A stretch of DNA of 64,000 nucleotides from Psychroflexus aestuariivivens (GCF_004010055.1 NZ_RQVT01000018.1:62001-126000), one strand, 5' to 3'. Shown: positions 8,999 through 17,878, numbered from the stretch's first letter. Numbers and translations: made by a program. The notes: a model not told the origin generated them from the sequence alone.

Positions 8999-11169
8999 TT
9001 GGCTCGTTTTACAAGTTCTAATTGACTTTCAGATACTGAGGTTGTAAACATACCATAATTGACGACAGCTTTGTCTTTTTCGAATTTATCTATCGTGCCT
9101 ACAGCTCGACCATCTTGGATTCGTACAGAATCGCCGACTTTCAATTTTGGTCTTTCGCTTTTCACATCAGCTTTAGCCTCACTTTTTTCTTTTTCTTTTT
9201 TCTTTTTTTCTCTTATTTTTTCAACTTTTTGTTGAGCTTCAGCTTTGACGGCTTGTTCTTTTTGTCGCTGAATTTTTTCTTCTTTACGGGTTTGTTGTAT
9301 GCGTTTTGAATTTTCCTTTTCAATGATTTTCAGAATATTGGAAAATAAAAGTTTCTTGTTTTTATTGTTGAAATACTGCTGACCAATCTTATCGATTTTC
9401 TCTCCAAGACTAATCATTCTTTGGTGACTGTCATAGAGTTCTTGATAACTTTCCAGTTTCTGCTGAACTTTCGAATTGATTTCATCCAACTTCTCTTGTT
9501 CTTTGCGTTTTTGATCAGTCGTAGAACGCAATTCAGTGTTGGTTTTAGCTAGCTTGGAACGCTCCATTTGAAGTTTAGCAATACTTTTATCGAATCTGAT
9601 TTTTCCACGTTCAACTTTTTTCTTGGAACGGTTAATCAAACTATATGGTATGCCATTTTTCTGAGCCACTTCAAAAGTAAATGAACTTCCAGCTTCACCG
9701 AGTTTCAGCTCAAAAAGTGGCTCCATAGTAAGGCTGTCAAAACTCATATTGGCATTGACAATTTCCGGGTTTTCATTCGCCATCATTTTCAGATTGGCGT
9801 AATGTGTGGTTATAATTCCAAATGATTTCTTTTCATGAAAAACTTCCAGAAAAGTTTCTGCTAAAGCGCCACCGAGTTCAGGGTCAGTTCCCGTACCGAA
9901 TTCATCGATAAGGAATAAAGTTTTATCATCGCATTTTTTGAGAAATCGGCGCATATTTTTTAGCCGATAACTATAAGTACTCAAGTGATTTTCAATACTT
10001 TGGTTGTCGCCAATATCAGTTAAAATTTTGTCGAAAAAGCACATTCTGGAATATTCATGAACTGGCACCAACATTCCGCTTTGCAACATGATTTGTACCA
10101 ATCCGAAGGTTTTAAGAGTAATACTTTTTCCTCCTGCATTAGGCCCTGAGATCACAATGATTTGTTGTTGATTATTGAGCGAAATATCTTGTGGATAGGT
10201 TTTTTTACCTATTTTATTGTGGTTTATTAATAAAAGTGGATGAAAAGCATCCTTTAGAAAAACCTCTTTTTCGTCTGTGATTTTAGGCAGTAATCCGTCA
10301 TAAAGTTCTGCATATTTGACTTTTGAAGCGATCAAATCAATTTCACTCAAGTAATTTTGATATTGTTTAAGTAATTCAACAAAAGGGCGTAAAAAATTTG
10401 TCAAAGCCTTCAAAATGCGATTTATTTCTTCGCGCTCTTCAAATTCAGCTTCATCGAGTTCGCGCTCAGAATCTTGGGTTTCTTCTGGCTGAATATAGAC
10501 GATATTTCCAGATTTAGAACTTCCCAACATACTGCCTTTAACCTTGCGCTTATGCATTGATGTTACTGCCAAAACCCGAACATTATCTACAACAGATTCA
10601 CGGATTTCATCCAAATATCCAAAACTACTGTATTTTGAAAGTGCTTTGGCAAAGCTTGAATTGATTTTGCCTTTTGCAATATTGATGGTTTTTCTTATCT
10701 TAAACAATTCTGGCGTGGCATCATTTTTTATGTCACCAAATTTGTCAATCTTACTTTTTATTTCGTCAACAATAGCTGTAGTATATTCTATTGGTTGTGT
10801 GGTACGAAATAAATTTGGATAAAGATGTTTGAATTTTTCAAAATATTTCAAATGAATATTTGTTGTTTCAGATAAATTCAGAATTTTTCTAAAACTCTGC
10901 AATTCCAATACAGCATCTTCAATATTCAAAATCTTAATGGCTTCATCGACACTTTCAAATCCATGATTCGGAATAGCTTGCTCTTCTAAAGCCGAAGATT
11001 TGTATTCTTGGGTTTGATTGAGGTGAAAATATATTGATTTATAATTCTGATATGGTTGCAGTGCTAAAGCTTTCGTTCTGCCTAATTCGGTGATGCAAAA
11101 CTCACTCATTTGTCGGCAAATTTCAGGAAATTCTAAATCTATTAATGTCTTATCGCTTATTTTTATCAT
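8995..11169 (-). CDS. mutS2: MutS2-type DNA-binding ATPase lacking the Smr domain
   Basis: MutS2 proteins bind branched DNA or collided ribosomes and hydrolyse ATP; they are not the mismatch-recognising MutS. The ABC-type ATPase has Walker A GPNAGGKSITLK at about residues 340-351, Walker B LFLIDEFGTGTDP and the switch histidine region ITTHYANLK. A long Lys/Glu-rich coiled coil follows, and the protein ends with a KOW-like stretch, KVGDSVRIQDGRAVGTIDKF. At 724 residues it is shorter than Bacillus MutS2 (~785) and shows no Smr endonuclease domain at the C-terminus. The divergent ung gene shares the 44-base upstream gap. Confidence 0.92.
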   Translation of the reverse strand: MIKISDKTLIDLEFPEICRQMSEFCITELGRTKALALQPYQNYKSIYFHLNQTQEYKSSALEEQAIPNHGFESVDEAIKILNIEDAVLELQSFRKILNLSETTNIHLKYFEKFKHLYPNLFRTTQPIEYTTAIVDEIKSKIDKFGDIKNDATPELFKIRKTINIAKGKINSSFAKALSKYSSFGYLDEIRESVVDNVRVLAVTSMHKRKVKGSMLGSSKSGNIVYIQPEETQDSERELDEAEFEEREEINRILKALTNFLRPFVELLKQYQNYLSEIDLIASKVKYAELYDGLLPKITDEKEVFLKDAFHPLLLINHNKIGKKTYPQDISLNNQQQIIVISGPNAGGKSITLKTFGLVQIMLQSGMLVPVHEYSRMCFFDKILTDIGDNQSIENHLSTYSYRLKNMRRFLKKCDDKTLFLIDEFGTGTDPELGGALAETFLEVFHEKKSFGIITTHYANLKMMANENPEIVNANMSFDSLTMEPLFELKLGEAGSSFTFEVAQKNGIPYSLINRSKKKVERGKIRFDKSIAKLQMERSKLAKTNTELRSTTDQKRKEQEKLDEINSKVQQKLESYQELYDSHQRMISLGEKIDKIGQQYFNNKNKKLLFSNILKIIEKENSKRIQQTRKEEKIQRQKEQAVKAEAQQKVEKIREKKKKEKEKSEAKADVKSERPKLKVGDSVRIQDGRAVGTIDKFEKDKAVVNYGMFTTSVSESQLELVKRAK

Positions 11170-11195
11170 ACTAAAATTCTACATTCGTAGTTTTA

Positions 11196-11203
11196 CAAAA
11201 ATA
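11196..11203 (-). promoter_or_regulatory. Bacteroidota -7 promoter element of mutS2
   Basis: On the minus strand the bases read TATTTTTG, an exact match to the TAnnTTTG -7 element of Bacteroidota promoters, 26 bases before the mutS2 ATG. No good -33 TTG lies at the right distance. On the plus strand TACATTCG at 11180-11187 is a one-mismatch -7 candidate for ung. Confidence 0.55.
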
Positions 11204-11213
11204 CGCATAAATT

Positions 11214-11879
11214 ATGGAGGTTAATATTGAAGCAAGTTGGAAAAATATCTTAAAAGATGAGTTCGAAAAACCTTATTTTAAAGCTTTAGCAGAATTTGTT
11301 AAATCTGAATATAAAAAATACCAGTGTTTTCCTCCAGCTAAATCCATTTTTAAAGCTTTCGATTTATGTCCTTTCGATCAACTCAAAGTCGTTATCATTG
11401 GTCAAGATCCGTATCATGGCCCAAATCAGGCACATGGACTATGCTTTTCTGTACCTGAAGATGTCGCCATGCCGCCATCTTTAATCAATATTTTTAAAGA
11501 ATTAAAATCAGATTTGAATAAACCACTTCCTGAACATGGTAATTTGGAATCTTGGGCTAAACAAGGCGTATTATTACTTAATGCTACATTGACGGTTAGA
11601 GCTAGAGAAGCTGGAAGTCACCAGAATCAAGGTTGGGAGATTTTTACAGATGAGGTAATTTCACAAATTTCTAAACAGAAAGAAGATGTCGTATTTTTGC
11701 TTTGGGGAGGATTTGCAAAGCGAAAATCAAAACTGATTGATAAAAGTAAACATCATATTTTAACTTCTGGTCATCCTTCGCCCTTGAGTGCAAATCGAGG
11801 ATATTGGTTTGGTAATAAGCATTTTAGTGAAACAAATCAATTGCTAGAATCTAAAGGGAAAGCAAGTATAAAATGGTGA
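11214..11879 (+). CDS. ung: Uracil-DNA glycosylase
   Basis: Ung removes uracil from DNA as the first step of base-excision repair. The catalytic water-activating motif GQDPYHGP gives Asp65, and the DNA-intercalating loop GHPSPLSANRGYWFGNKHF lies near residue 187. The remaining family-1 motifs LLLNATLTVR and FLLWGGFAKRK are present. The 221-residue length is normal for family 1. It is divergent from mutS2, so the two DNA-maintenance genes share one regulatory gap. I see no truncation. Confidence 0.97.
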   Translation: MEVNIEASWKNILKDEFEKPYFKALAEFVKSEYKKYQCFPPAKSIFKAFDLCPFDQLKVVIIGQDPYHGPNQAHGLCFSVPEDVAMPPSLINIFKELKSDLNKPLPEHGNLESWAKQGVLLLNATLTVRAREAGSHQNQGWEIFTDEVISQISKQKEDVVFLLWGGFAKRKSKLIDKSKHHILTSGHPSPLSANRGYWFGNKHFSETNQLLESKGKASIKW

Positions 11880-11930
11880 TTTTGAGATAATAAAAAATCT
11901 GTAGCTTTTAATTATGAAATTGTAAACGCT

Positions 11931-12119
11931 TTATTTATCAGCCATGACGGCTTTGGACTCAGAAGATCTTTGAGACCAAATTTTTGGAGTGTTAGGCTTA
12001 AGCTTAGATTTAGTTTTTCTACTATGTCCATTTTGATCTGGACAATCACAACTGAATATCAACAACATAATGTTGATTAGTATCAAGCTTAATAAAATTA
12101 TTCCAATGGTTAGTAACAA
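11931..12119 (-). CDS. Possible small single-pass membrane protein
   Basis: This 62-residue frame encodes a strongly hydrophobic N-terminal helix (about residues 2-23) followed by SCDCPDQNGHSRK and a basic, Ser-rich tail. The CDC segment directly after the helix is unusual and might bind metal or be lipidated. I recognise no family and see no promoter. The frame could be spurious, but the hydrophobic-then-basic pattern, the isolated position between two intergenic stretches and the absence of an opposing gene make it worth keeping. Confidence 0.35.
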   Translation of the reverse strand: MLLTIGIILLSLILINIMLLIFSCDCPDQNGHSRKTKSKLKPNTPKIWSQRSSESKAVMADK

Positions 12120-12193
12120 ACTTATTGTTTTTTAGTAGATGTGAAATAATCAAATGGGTTGCGTAATATATTTATTATTTTTTAAAAATCGTT

Positions 12194-13039
12194 TTAAGCA
12201 ATATAATCTGAATAATTCAACCCCTTATTAATCAGTTTGAGTTCCATGAGTTTATCCTGAGCATTCATCAAATCTTCTTCATTGATTTGTGTTTGACTCC
12301 ATTCTGTTTTACTTAACCATTTTGAAACATCAGTATATTTCAACTGATATTTTTCAGCAATTTTTTGTGTGATTCCATCAATAGATTTAAACTCATTTGT
12401 TTTTCGATTGATAATTTCAAGAAGTTTATTAATACGCTCAGAATTTGCCTCAATAAAATGATTTGTTGACACTAAAACAAAACACGGCCAAGGTGTAGGC
12501 TGGTTTCCAAGCCAACGAAAAATTCCTCGGTCAACCAAAGGTTTTGTTGTGAAATGTTCCCACATGAAGTAATCAGCTTCCCCGTTACTTAAAGCTTCAA
12601 CAGCACCGTATAAATTCTGTGTGGTTTCAAACTTCAATTCTTTAGTTTCCCAGTTATTTTGATCAGCATTGACGTATGTCATTAAGTGTGAACCTGAACC
12701 AAAGCGACTAATAGCCGCAGTTTTGCCTTCTAGAGATTCTAATTTTTCAAACTTAGATTTAGCATCAACATGGATTCCCCACATCAATGGACTTTGCACA
12801 TAAGTTTGAAGAATTTTGAATGGACTACCATCAGCGATTTCTTTCACAGAACCTTCAGTAAGCATAATTGCCAAATCAATTTCTCCTTCTTTCAATGCTT
12901 GGCTCATTTCTCCTGTTCCGCCATGAAAATCTGTCCATTGCAATTCGATATTTGCATTAGAAAAAGCACTTTCTTCTAAGCATAAGTGCCATGGATAGTT
13001 AAAATGTTCTGGAACTCCTCCAATTTTTATTTGCGTCAT
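12194..13039 (-). CDS. Cytoplasmic periplasmic-binding-protein-like protein (Ca3427-like)
   Basis: The 281-residue protein has the two-lobe type 2 periplasmic binding protein pattern seen in NMT1/THI5 and SsuA-like proteins: KIGGVPEHFNYPWHLCLEE at the start, then EIDLAIMLTEG, and AAISRFGSGSHLM where the second lobe begins. It has no signal peptide and no lipoprotein cysteine, and no ABC permease or ATPase is adjacent. This fits the cytoplasmic PBP2_Ca3427-like family, known from Bacteroidota and from Candida, where the ligand is not settled. It is the last gene of a tight minus-strand operon, 30 bases after the nucleoside phosphorylase gene, suggesting that it binds or acts on a related small molecule. 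Confidence 0.82.
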   Translation of the reverse strand: MTQIKIGGVPEHFNYPWHLCLEESAFSNANIELQWTDFHGGTGEMSQALKEGEIDLAIMLTEGSVKEIADGSPFKILQTYVQSPLMWGIHVDAKSKFEKLESLEGKTAAISRFGSGSHLMTYVNADQNNWETKELKFETTQNLYGAVEALSNGEADYFMWEHFTTKPLVDRGIFRWLGNQPTPWPCFVLVSTNHFIEANSERINKLLEIINRKTNEFKSIDGITQKIAEKYQLKYTDVSKWLSKTEWSQTQINEEDLMNAQDKLMELKLINKGLNYSDYIA

Positions 13040-13069
13040 TCTATATAATTCTGGAATCTATTTTTCAAA

Positions 13070-13942
13070 TTAAAGTTTAGTTAACTTCTCTAAAGTGAAT
13101 TGAATTAAATTTTTCACCGCTGCCTTTGGATCTTTGCTGAATTTTCCTGTAGCACGATTGGCAATGATTGCATTCATAGATAAAGCACCGTGACCAAGCA
13201 TTTTGGCCATGCTATAAATCGCACTAGTTTCCATTTCTAAATTAGTGATTTTTTGATTCTGAAATCTAAAATCGACCAATTGGTCTATGAAATCCGCATC
13301 TTCTAGTTTTAATCTTAAAACCCGACCTTGTGGACCGTAAAAACCAAGATTAGTTCCAGTGTAACCAACCACAACTTGAGGATCATTTTCAAATAAATCA
13401 GCAAGTGTAGAATCGCAATCGACAATATAGGGTTCTGGTTTTTTCTTAGAAATATTAAGGTGTTCATTCAATGCATCTGTGGCAGGTTGGTTGATGATGT
13501 CGTTTTTATAATAATGTAATAAACCATCAAAACCAACGCCAGCTTTTCCCATGACAAATTTATCCAATTCAGTCTCAGGTTGAATGCCACCTGAAGTTCC
13601 AATTCTAACAAAATTCAATTTGTGGTGAGTTTCTTTAACTTGACGGGTTTCTAAATCGATATTTACCAACGCGTCCAACTCGTTAATCACAATGTCGATA
13701 TTGTCTATACCAATGCCTGTAGAAATTACAGTCATTTTTTTACCTTTATAAAAACCTGTTTGAGTTTTGAATTCTCTTTTTTGAGTTTCAAAAATGATTT
13801 CATCAAAAAAAGCAGTCACTTTTTCAACTCGATCTTGATCACCAACAGTAATAATTGTATCTGCGATATTTTCGGGTTTCAGATTTAAATGGTAAATACT
13901 GCCATCTGGGTTGAGTATCAATTCAGAAGATTGAATTTGCAT
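13070..13942 (-). CDS. Nucleoside phosphorylase (PNP/UDP family)
   Basis: The protein belongs to the PNP_UDP_1 superfamily, whose members cleave nucleosides with phosphate to base and (deoxy)ribose 1-phosphate. The phosphate-site glycine loop TVGDQDRVEKV is near residue 33, GTSGGIQPE is near residue 114, and the ribose-site signature NLEMETSAIYSMAKMLGH is near residue 237. The 290-residue length is slightly longer than uridine phosphorylase (~253), in keeping with other Bacteroidota members. Purine or pyrimidine specificity cannot be assigned by eye. It starts two bases after the PhnA-domain gene in the same operon. Confidence 0.9.
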   Translation of the reverse strand: MQIQSSELILNPDGSIYHLNLKPENIADTIITVGDQDRVEKVTAFFDEIIFETQKREFKTQTGFYKGKKMTVISTGIGIDNIDIVINELDALVNIDLETRQVKETHHKLNFVRIGTSGGIQPETELDKFVMGKAGVGFDGLLHYYKNDIINQPATDALNEHLNISKKKPEPYIVDCDSTLADLFENDPQVVVGYTGTNLGFYGPQGRVLRLKLEDADFIDQLVDFRFQNQKITNLEMETSAIYSMAKMLGHGALSMNAIIANRATGKFSKDPKAAVKNLIQFTLEKLTKL

Positions 13943-13944
13943 AA

Positions 13945-14157
13945 CTATGTCTTTTTTACAAATTGAGTTTTAAGGACAAGACCTTTTATTTTTTTATTTC
14001 GGCATTCAATTTCATCTGGAGAATTGGTCAGTTGAATATTTTTGAAAGTAGTACCTCGTTTAAGATTTGTCGACGTTCCTTTAACTTTTAAATCTTTAAT
14101 CAAAGTTACGGCATCGCCGTCATTCAGCAAGTTGCCGTTTGCATCTTTTGTATCCAT
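13945..14157 (-). CDS. PhnA (YjdM-like) C-terminal domain protein
   Basis: This 70-residue protein matches only the C-terminal domain of PhnA/YjdM proteins. The sequence shows DANGNLLNDGDAVTLIKDLKVKG, then KRGTTFKNIQL, and GLVLKTQFVKK at the end. The zinc-ribbon N-terminal part of the ~110-residue family members is absent. PhnA in E. coli was once linked to phosphonates, but its activity is not established, so the name should not be over-read. It lies in the operon two bases before the phosphorylase and seven after the SUI1 gene. Confidence 0.88.
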   Translation of the reverse strand: MDTKDANGNLLNDGDAVTLIKDLKVKGTSTNLKRGTTFKNIQLTNSPDEIECRNKKIKGLVLKTQFVKKT

Positions 14158-14164
14158 AAAATTT

Positions 14165-14500
14165 TTATCCGCCTACGCGTTTTACTTTGAAACCAATATC
14201 TGTCAAAATAGTCATTATTCTATCTCGATAATCACCTTGAATTATGATAACCTCGTCTTTAAAACTTCCACCAACACCGAGTTCTTTTTTTAATAATTTT
14301 GTAAGGTTTTGGAAGTCTTTTTTAGCGCCAAAATACTCTTTAATAACAGTATTAATTTTGCCGTTTCTTTTACTGAATTCACAAATTAGTGGATCATCTT
14401 GAAGCCAAATGTCTAAATCGTCATTCGGCTGACTGGGTTCATCTTCTTCTTGTGGTTCGTGATCTGGGAAAATGTTTTGCAGTTGATCTTTTAAGTCCAT
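14165..14500 (-). CDS. Bacterial SUI1/eIF1-like protein (YciH family)
   Basis: The last ~75 residues form a SUI1 domain, the fold of eukaryotic translation initiation factor eIF1: KRNGKINTVIKEYFG, then LLKKELGVGGSFKDEVIIIQGDYR and the C-terminal GFKVKRVGG. In E. coli YciH can affect start-codon fidelity in vitro, and its cellular role is otherwise unclear. The first ~35 residues are an acidic low-complexity extension (HEPQEEDEPSQPNDD) that probably is disordered. It starts two bases after the oxygenase stop and is co-transcribed. Confidence 0.9.
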   Translation of the reverse strand: MDLKDQLQNIFPDHEPQEEDEPSQPNDDLDIWLQDDPLICEFSKRNGKINTVIKEYFGAKKDFQNLTKLLKKELGVGGSFKDEVIIIQGDYRDRIMTILTDIGFKVKRVGG

Positions 14501-14502
14501 AT

Positions 14503-15459
14503 TTATTTTTTGATTAATCCAATTTCTACTAATCTTTGGTGAAGAAATTCACCTGCGGTAATATCTTCGTAATGTTTTGGATTATCTTCAGTTATACATT
14601 CTTCTAAGCAATCTAGTCTCATTTCACTTCTTGGATGTAAGAAAAACGGGATAGAATATCTAGGTTGTCCCCATTCATCTTTTGGTGGATTGGTAACACG
14701 GTGAATTGTTGAGCGTAATTTATTGTTGGTATGTCTTTCCAACATATCTCCAACATTTATAACAAGTTCATCGTCTTTTGGAACAGCGTCAATCCATTCG
14801 CCATCTTTACGTTTCACTTGCAAACCTCCTGCGGAAGCACCCATTAGCAAAGTTATCAAATTGATATCGCCGTGAGCACCTGCTCTAACCGCTCCTTTTG
14901 GTTCAGATTTAATAGGTGGGTAGTGAATCGGTCTTAAAATTGAGTTACCATTTCTGGCCCAATGGTCAAAATAATATTCATTTAAACCAATGTATAATGC
15001 TAAAGCGCGTAACACATATATTCCGGTTTTCTCCAGCATTCGATAGGCTTCCATCCCAACTTCATTGAATTCTGGTAATTCCTTGACTTCCACATTTTCA
15101 GGATATTCTTCAGTCAATTCTGCATCTTCATCTGGTTCTTGACCAAAATGCCAAAACTCTTTTAAATCTCCTTCTTTTTTGCCTTTGGCGTGTTCTTTTC
15201 CGAATGAAACATAGCCGCGCTGACCGCCGAGTTCTTCTCGTTCGTATTTTTTCTTAACATCTTCTGGTAAGTTGAAAAATGCTTTGACTTGTTTGTAAAG
15301 TTCCTCAACTAATTTATCATCTAAAAAATGATGATTTAAAGCAACAAAGCCTATTTCTTCATAAGCGGAACCTATTTCATCTACAAATTTTTGCTTGCGT
15401 TTTGGATCGTCAGATAGAAAGTCTGACAAGTTTACGCTTGGTATATTAGTCATTGACAT
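14503..15459 (-). CDS. Isopenicillin-N-synthase-like 2-oxoglutarate/Fe(II) oxygenase
   Basis: The 318-residue protein has the double-stranded beta-helix fold of the IPNS/2OG-Fe(II) dioxygenase family. The N-terminal non-haem dioxygenase segment contains AYEEIGFVALNHHFLD. The iron ligands are His-x-Asp in AGAHGDINLITLL (about residue 196) and the distal His in STIHRVTNPP (about 252). The co-substrate Arg-x-Ser in QPRYSIPFFLHP follows. It is the first gene of the operon that continues with the SUI1, PhnA, phosphorylase and binding-protein genes. In-frame ATGs at 15459 and 15453 could both start it. The substrate is not evident; hydroxylation of a small metabolite is the usual activity in this family. 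Confidence 0.88.
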   Translation of the reverse strand: MSMTNIPSVNLSDFLSDDPKRKQKFVDEIGSAYEEIGFVALNHHFLDDKLVEELYKQVKAFFNLPEDVKKKYEREELGGQRGYVSFGKEHAKGKKEGDLKEFWHFGQEPDEDAELTEEYPENVEVKELPEFNEVGMEAYRMLEKTGIYVLRALALYIGLNEYYFDHWARNGNSILRPIHYPPIKSEPKGAVRAGAHGDINLITLLMGASAGGLQVKRKDGEWIDAVPKDDELVINVGDMLERHTNNKLRSTIHRVTNPPKDEWGQPRYSIPFFLHPRSEMRLDCLEECITEDNPKHYEDITAGEFLHQRLVEIGLIKK

Positions 15460-15487
15460 AAATTCAATTTTTTAAAATTTAATAATA

Positions 15488-15495
15488 CAAATTTA
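15488..15495 (-). promoter_or_regulatory. -7 promoter element of the oxygenase-to-binding-protein operon
   Basis: On the minus strand these bases read TAAATTTG, an exact TAnnTTTG, 28 bases before the ATG of the oxygenase gene. No convincing -33 TTG is found at 17-23 bases further upstream. The next four genes follow with gaps of 2, 7, 2 and 30 bases, so this promoter probably drives all five. Confidence 0.5.
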
Positions 15496-15687
15496 ATGAT
15501 TTTTTTTAACTCCTTTATTTTGAACAACACCAACAGCAATAGATAAAAGTTAGATTTGAAAATTAATTTGAATACAAGTTATTTACTTTCAAATATTTAT
15601 GTCTATAGAATACATATAAAATTCTAGCTTTTATTTCTGAATTCATTAATTTCAAATTTTTTAAAAAATATCATTTTATAAGGTGAA

Positions 15688-17532
15688 TCAATTCAAATTA
15701 ATTCTTTTCTCTTTTGGATATTTTACAGTGAAACTATATTTGATAGATTTTGAAATTTGTGGTGAAATATTCAATTGCCATGTTACAATGCCAGTCTCTT
15801 CATCAATTTTACCACCTTCATAATTTCTATTATCAACTTTGATTTCATCATTTTGAGAAATCGGAATCCGTTCTTGAAGTTTCAACTGAATTTCTGAGCT
15901 TTTATTATTCTTGAACTTGACTTCATAAGTTTTGTCAAGAATCCGCTTGCCACCCAAAAAGCTTTTTCCTTTATTGTCGTTTATTTCCTCACGTTCTATG
16001 CTAATATTAGGGTCTTGACCTAAAGAAATCGTAAGTTGATCTTCAATTACATAAGGATCGATATAAGTTTTTCCAGCGTAGCTGTTTTCAAAATAAAGAT
16101 TAGCATCACCAGGAAGTAAGCTCATATTGGCGCTATTCGAAATATTTGCGATTAAATAAACAGCTTGAGAAAGTTCGGAATTAGCGTAATATTCGTATTC
16201 AGTTTCAAGCGTTTCCGTCTTGATGTCGATAGTTTTTGTGCCAGAATCTGAACTTATACTGTATTTATTTGGCAAAATAAAATGTTCTGAAATGGTGTTT
16301 TCTTCAACGGTAACTTCTGGTTCAGGTGCTTCGTGTTTCTCTGAAGATCTATTTCTTGAAGAATAAGCAGTAACAACAACCGCATCTAAATTATTAGAAT
16401 CCATTTCCATATTTAAATTAATTGTGCTACTGTAAATAGGGATTTTTGCAGTTTTGTAACCAATATATTTAAATACTAAATGTCTTCCGCTGTCAATGTT
16501 TAAACTATAACGACCATCAAAATCAGTTTGGGTTCCTGTGCTTCTGCCTTCAATAATTACATTGATGCCAGGTATAGGCAAACCATCATTGTCACTTACA
16601 ATACCAGAAACCTGTTTTACACTGGGATTGTATGATTTTTGTTTCAATTTTTGATAAGAATTAGCGGTATTCACAGCTTTTCGTGTGAAGTTTAGATAAT
16701 ACGGATTTAAGTCAGGTTTTGAATTGTCTTTATTGGGATTGGCTGATGAAAGTATCAAATCTATATCAGTCCAATCTCGTCCGGTATTTTGAAATACTTT
16801 CGCCTTATAATTTAATTCAACATCAGTTTCAATATTTTTAGAATTGATATCGTAACTAGGTGACCATCCAGCGTCAGGTAAAAAATATTGTAGTTTAATG
16901 TTTTTTTGCGAAGCTGTTTTTACATCTAAATTCAAACTGATTTCGCCACGATAAACATCATTTTTACCTTCAATTTTACGAATTTCATTTTTTAGTTCGT
17001 TCAACTCTTCTTCAACCTCGTTTTTATCGACAGTGATATCATAAATTTGGTTATTGATATTTTTGAATTTTTCTCTATAAAAATTGGCATAATCACTAAC
17101 TTGTTGAACACTAATAGAAGTATTTTGAGAACCTAAATTTTGATTTTTTTCCAACAAGCTTTTCTCTTTTTCAAAAGCATTAATTTCATGATTCAATTTG
17201 GAAATTTCTAATTCTAATTTTTCTTTTTTAGATTTAAATTTATCCAAATCTTCAGAATCTTCTTTTGAATTCATAAAATCGATATCGTAATTGAAATCAT
17301 TTAAATGAATGTCATCCAAACCTTTTATAATTATGCTGTTAGGGTTGATATTTGGTGAAAGATTCGTGATTAAAAGTTTTTGCTCACCCTTATTTAAATA
17401 AATATTTACAGAAGATTTCAATTCAGCACCTTCCAGATATACAGTAGCAGATTCTATTTTGGTTTCTATTTCCGTTTGGAAAGCGAAAACTAATGTTGGT
17501 AATAAAAAAATGACTTTCATTAAATTTTTCAT
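15688..17532 (-). CDS. MuiA-like DUF4140/DUF4139 protein with embedded CarboxypepD_reg domain
   Basis: This 614-residue secreted protein has a short signal peptide (MKNLMKVIFLLPTLVFAF). Residues ~25-120 match the DUF4140 N-terminal domain (ESATVYLEGAELKSSV), then comes a coiled coil at about 85-190, and DUF4139 follows (LQYFLPDAGWSPSYDI, with TGRDWTDIDLILSSANP). Within DUF4139, at about residues 305-390, sits a CarboxypepD_reg-like domain (VSGIVSDNDGLPIPGINV then a QTDFDGRYSL strand) ending in NLDAVVVTAYSS, which resembles the plug linker of TonB-dependent receptors. The last part resumes with KTYEVKFKNNKSSEI. The name mucoidy inhibitor comes from a remote relative; the true role here is unknown. 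Confidence 0.83.
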   Translation of the reverse strand: MKNLMKVIFLLPTLVFAFQTEIETKIESATVYLEGAELKSSVNIYLNKGEQKLLITNLSPNINPNSIIIKGLDDIHLNDFNYDIDFMNSKEDSEDLDKFKSKKEKLELEISKLNHEINAFEKEKSLLEKNQNLGSQNTSISVQQVSDYANFYREKFKNINNQIYDITVDKNEVEEELNELKNEIRKIEGKNDVYRGEISLNLDVKTASQKNIKLQYFLPDAGWSPSYDINSKNIETDVELNYKAKVFQNTGRDWTDIDLILSSANPNKDNSKPDLNPYYLNFTRKAVNTANSYQKLKQKSYNPSVKQVSGIVSDNDGLPIPGINVIIEGRSTGTQTDFDGRYSLNIDSGRHLVFKYIGYKTAKIPIYSSTINLNMEMDSNNLDAVVVTAYSSRNRSSEKHEAPEPEVTVEENTISEHFILPNKYSISSDSGTKTIDIKTETLETEYEYYANSELSQAVYLIANISNSANMSLLPGDANLYFENSYAGKTYIDPYVIEDQLTISLGQDPNISIEREEINDNKGKSFLGGKRILDKTYEVKFKNNKSSEIQLKLQERIPISQNDEIKVDNRNYEGGKIDEETGIVTWQLNISPQISKSIKYSFTVKYPKEKRINLN

Positions 17533-17878
17533 CTTAAATATATTTATGCTTAAAACTAGTAATTTTTTTCATCAGCAACTCATCGTAGTTAATAAATATG
17601 ATCTTTTGATTTAGCATTTTTTGTTTTCTAATATCTGATAAAATCAAATATGGAAGTTTTAAAATAACTATTTAGCATTTTAATAAGGCTTTTAACTCTA
17701 AGCAAAGTTGTTAACCATTTCTTTTAATAATGACCTCTATTGTTTTTTATCAAGTAATGTCTTTTCTGGTAAAATATACTAGGTTTTTTGCTAAAACTTT
17801 AACTCTTTATTAAACTTGAAGTGAAACTTTACTTTTTTTCTTGTATTTTGATGTATAAATATTTAAATCACACACATC
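17533..17878. other. 346-base divergent intergenic region
   Basis: This AT-rich gap separates the divergent MuiA-like and DUF4412 genes and must hold both promoters. I see no exact TAnnTTTG element at a useful distance; TATTTTG lies about 37 bases before the DUF4412 ATG and is one base short of the consensus. An 11-base direct repeat, TTTAGCATTTT, occurs at 17610-17620 and 17671-17681 and could be a regulator site or chance. No gene or RNA is supported. Confidence 0.4.

Noticed and set aside
9115-9309. 64-codon plus-strand frame rich in Phe and Leu
   Set aside because: It is the complement of the Lys/Glu-rich coiled coil of mutS2 and has no own signal or family.
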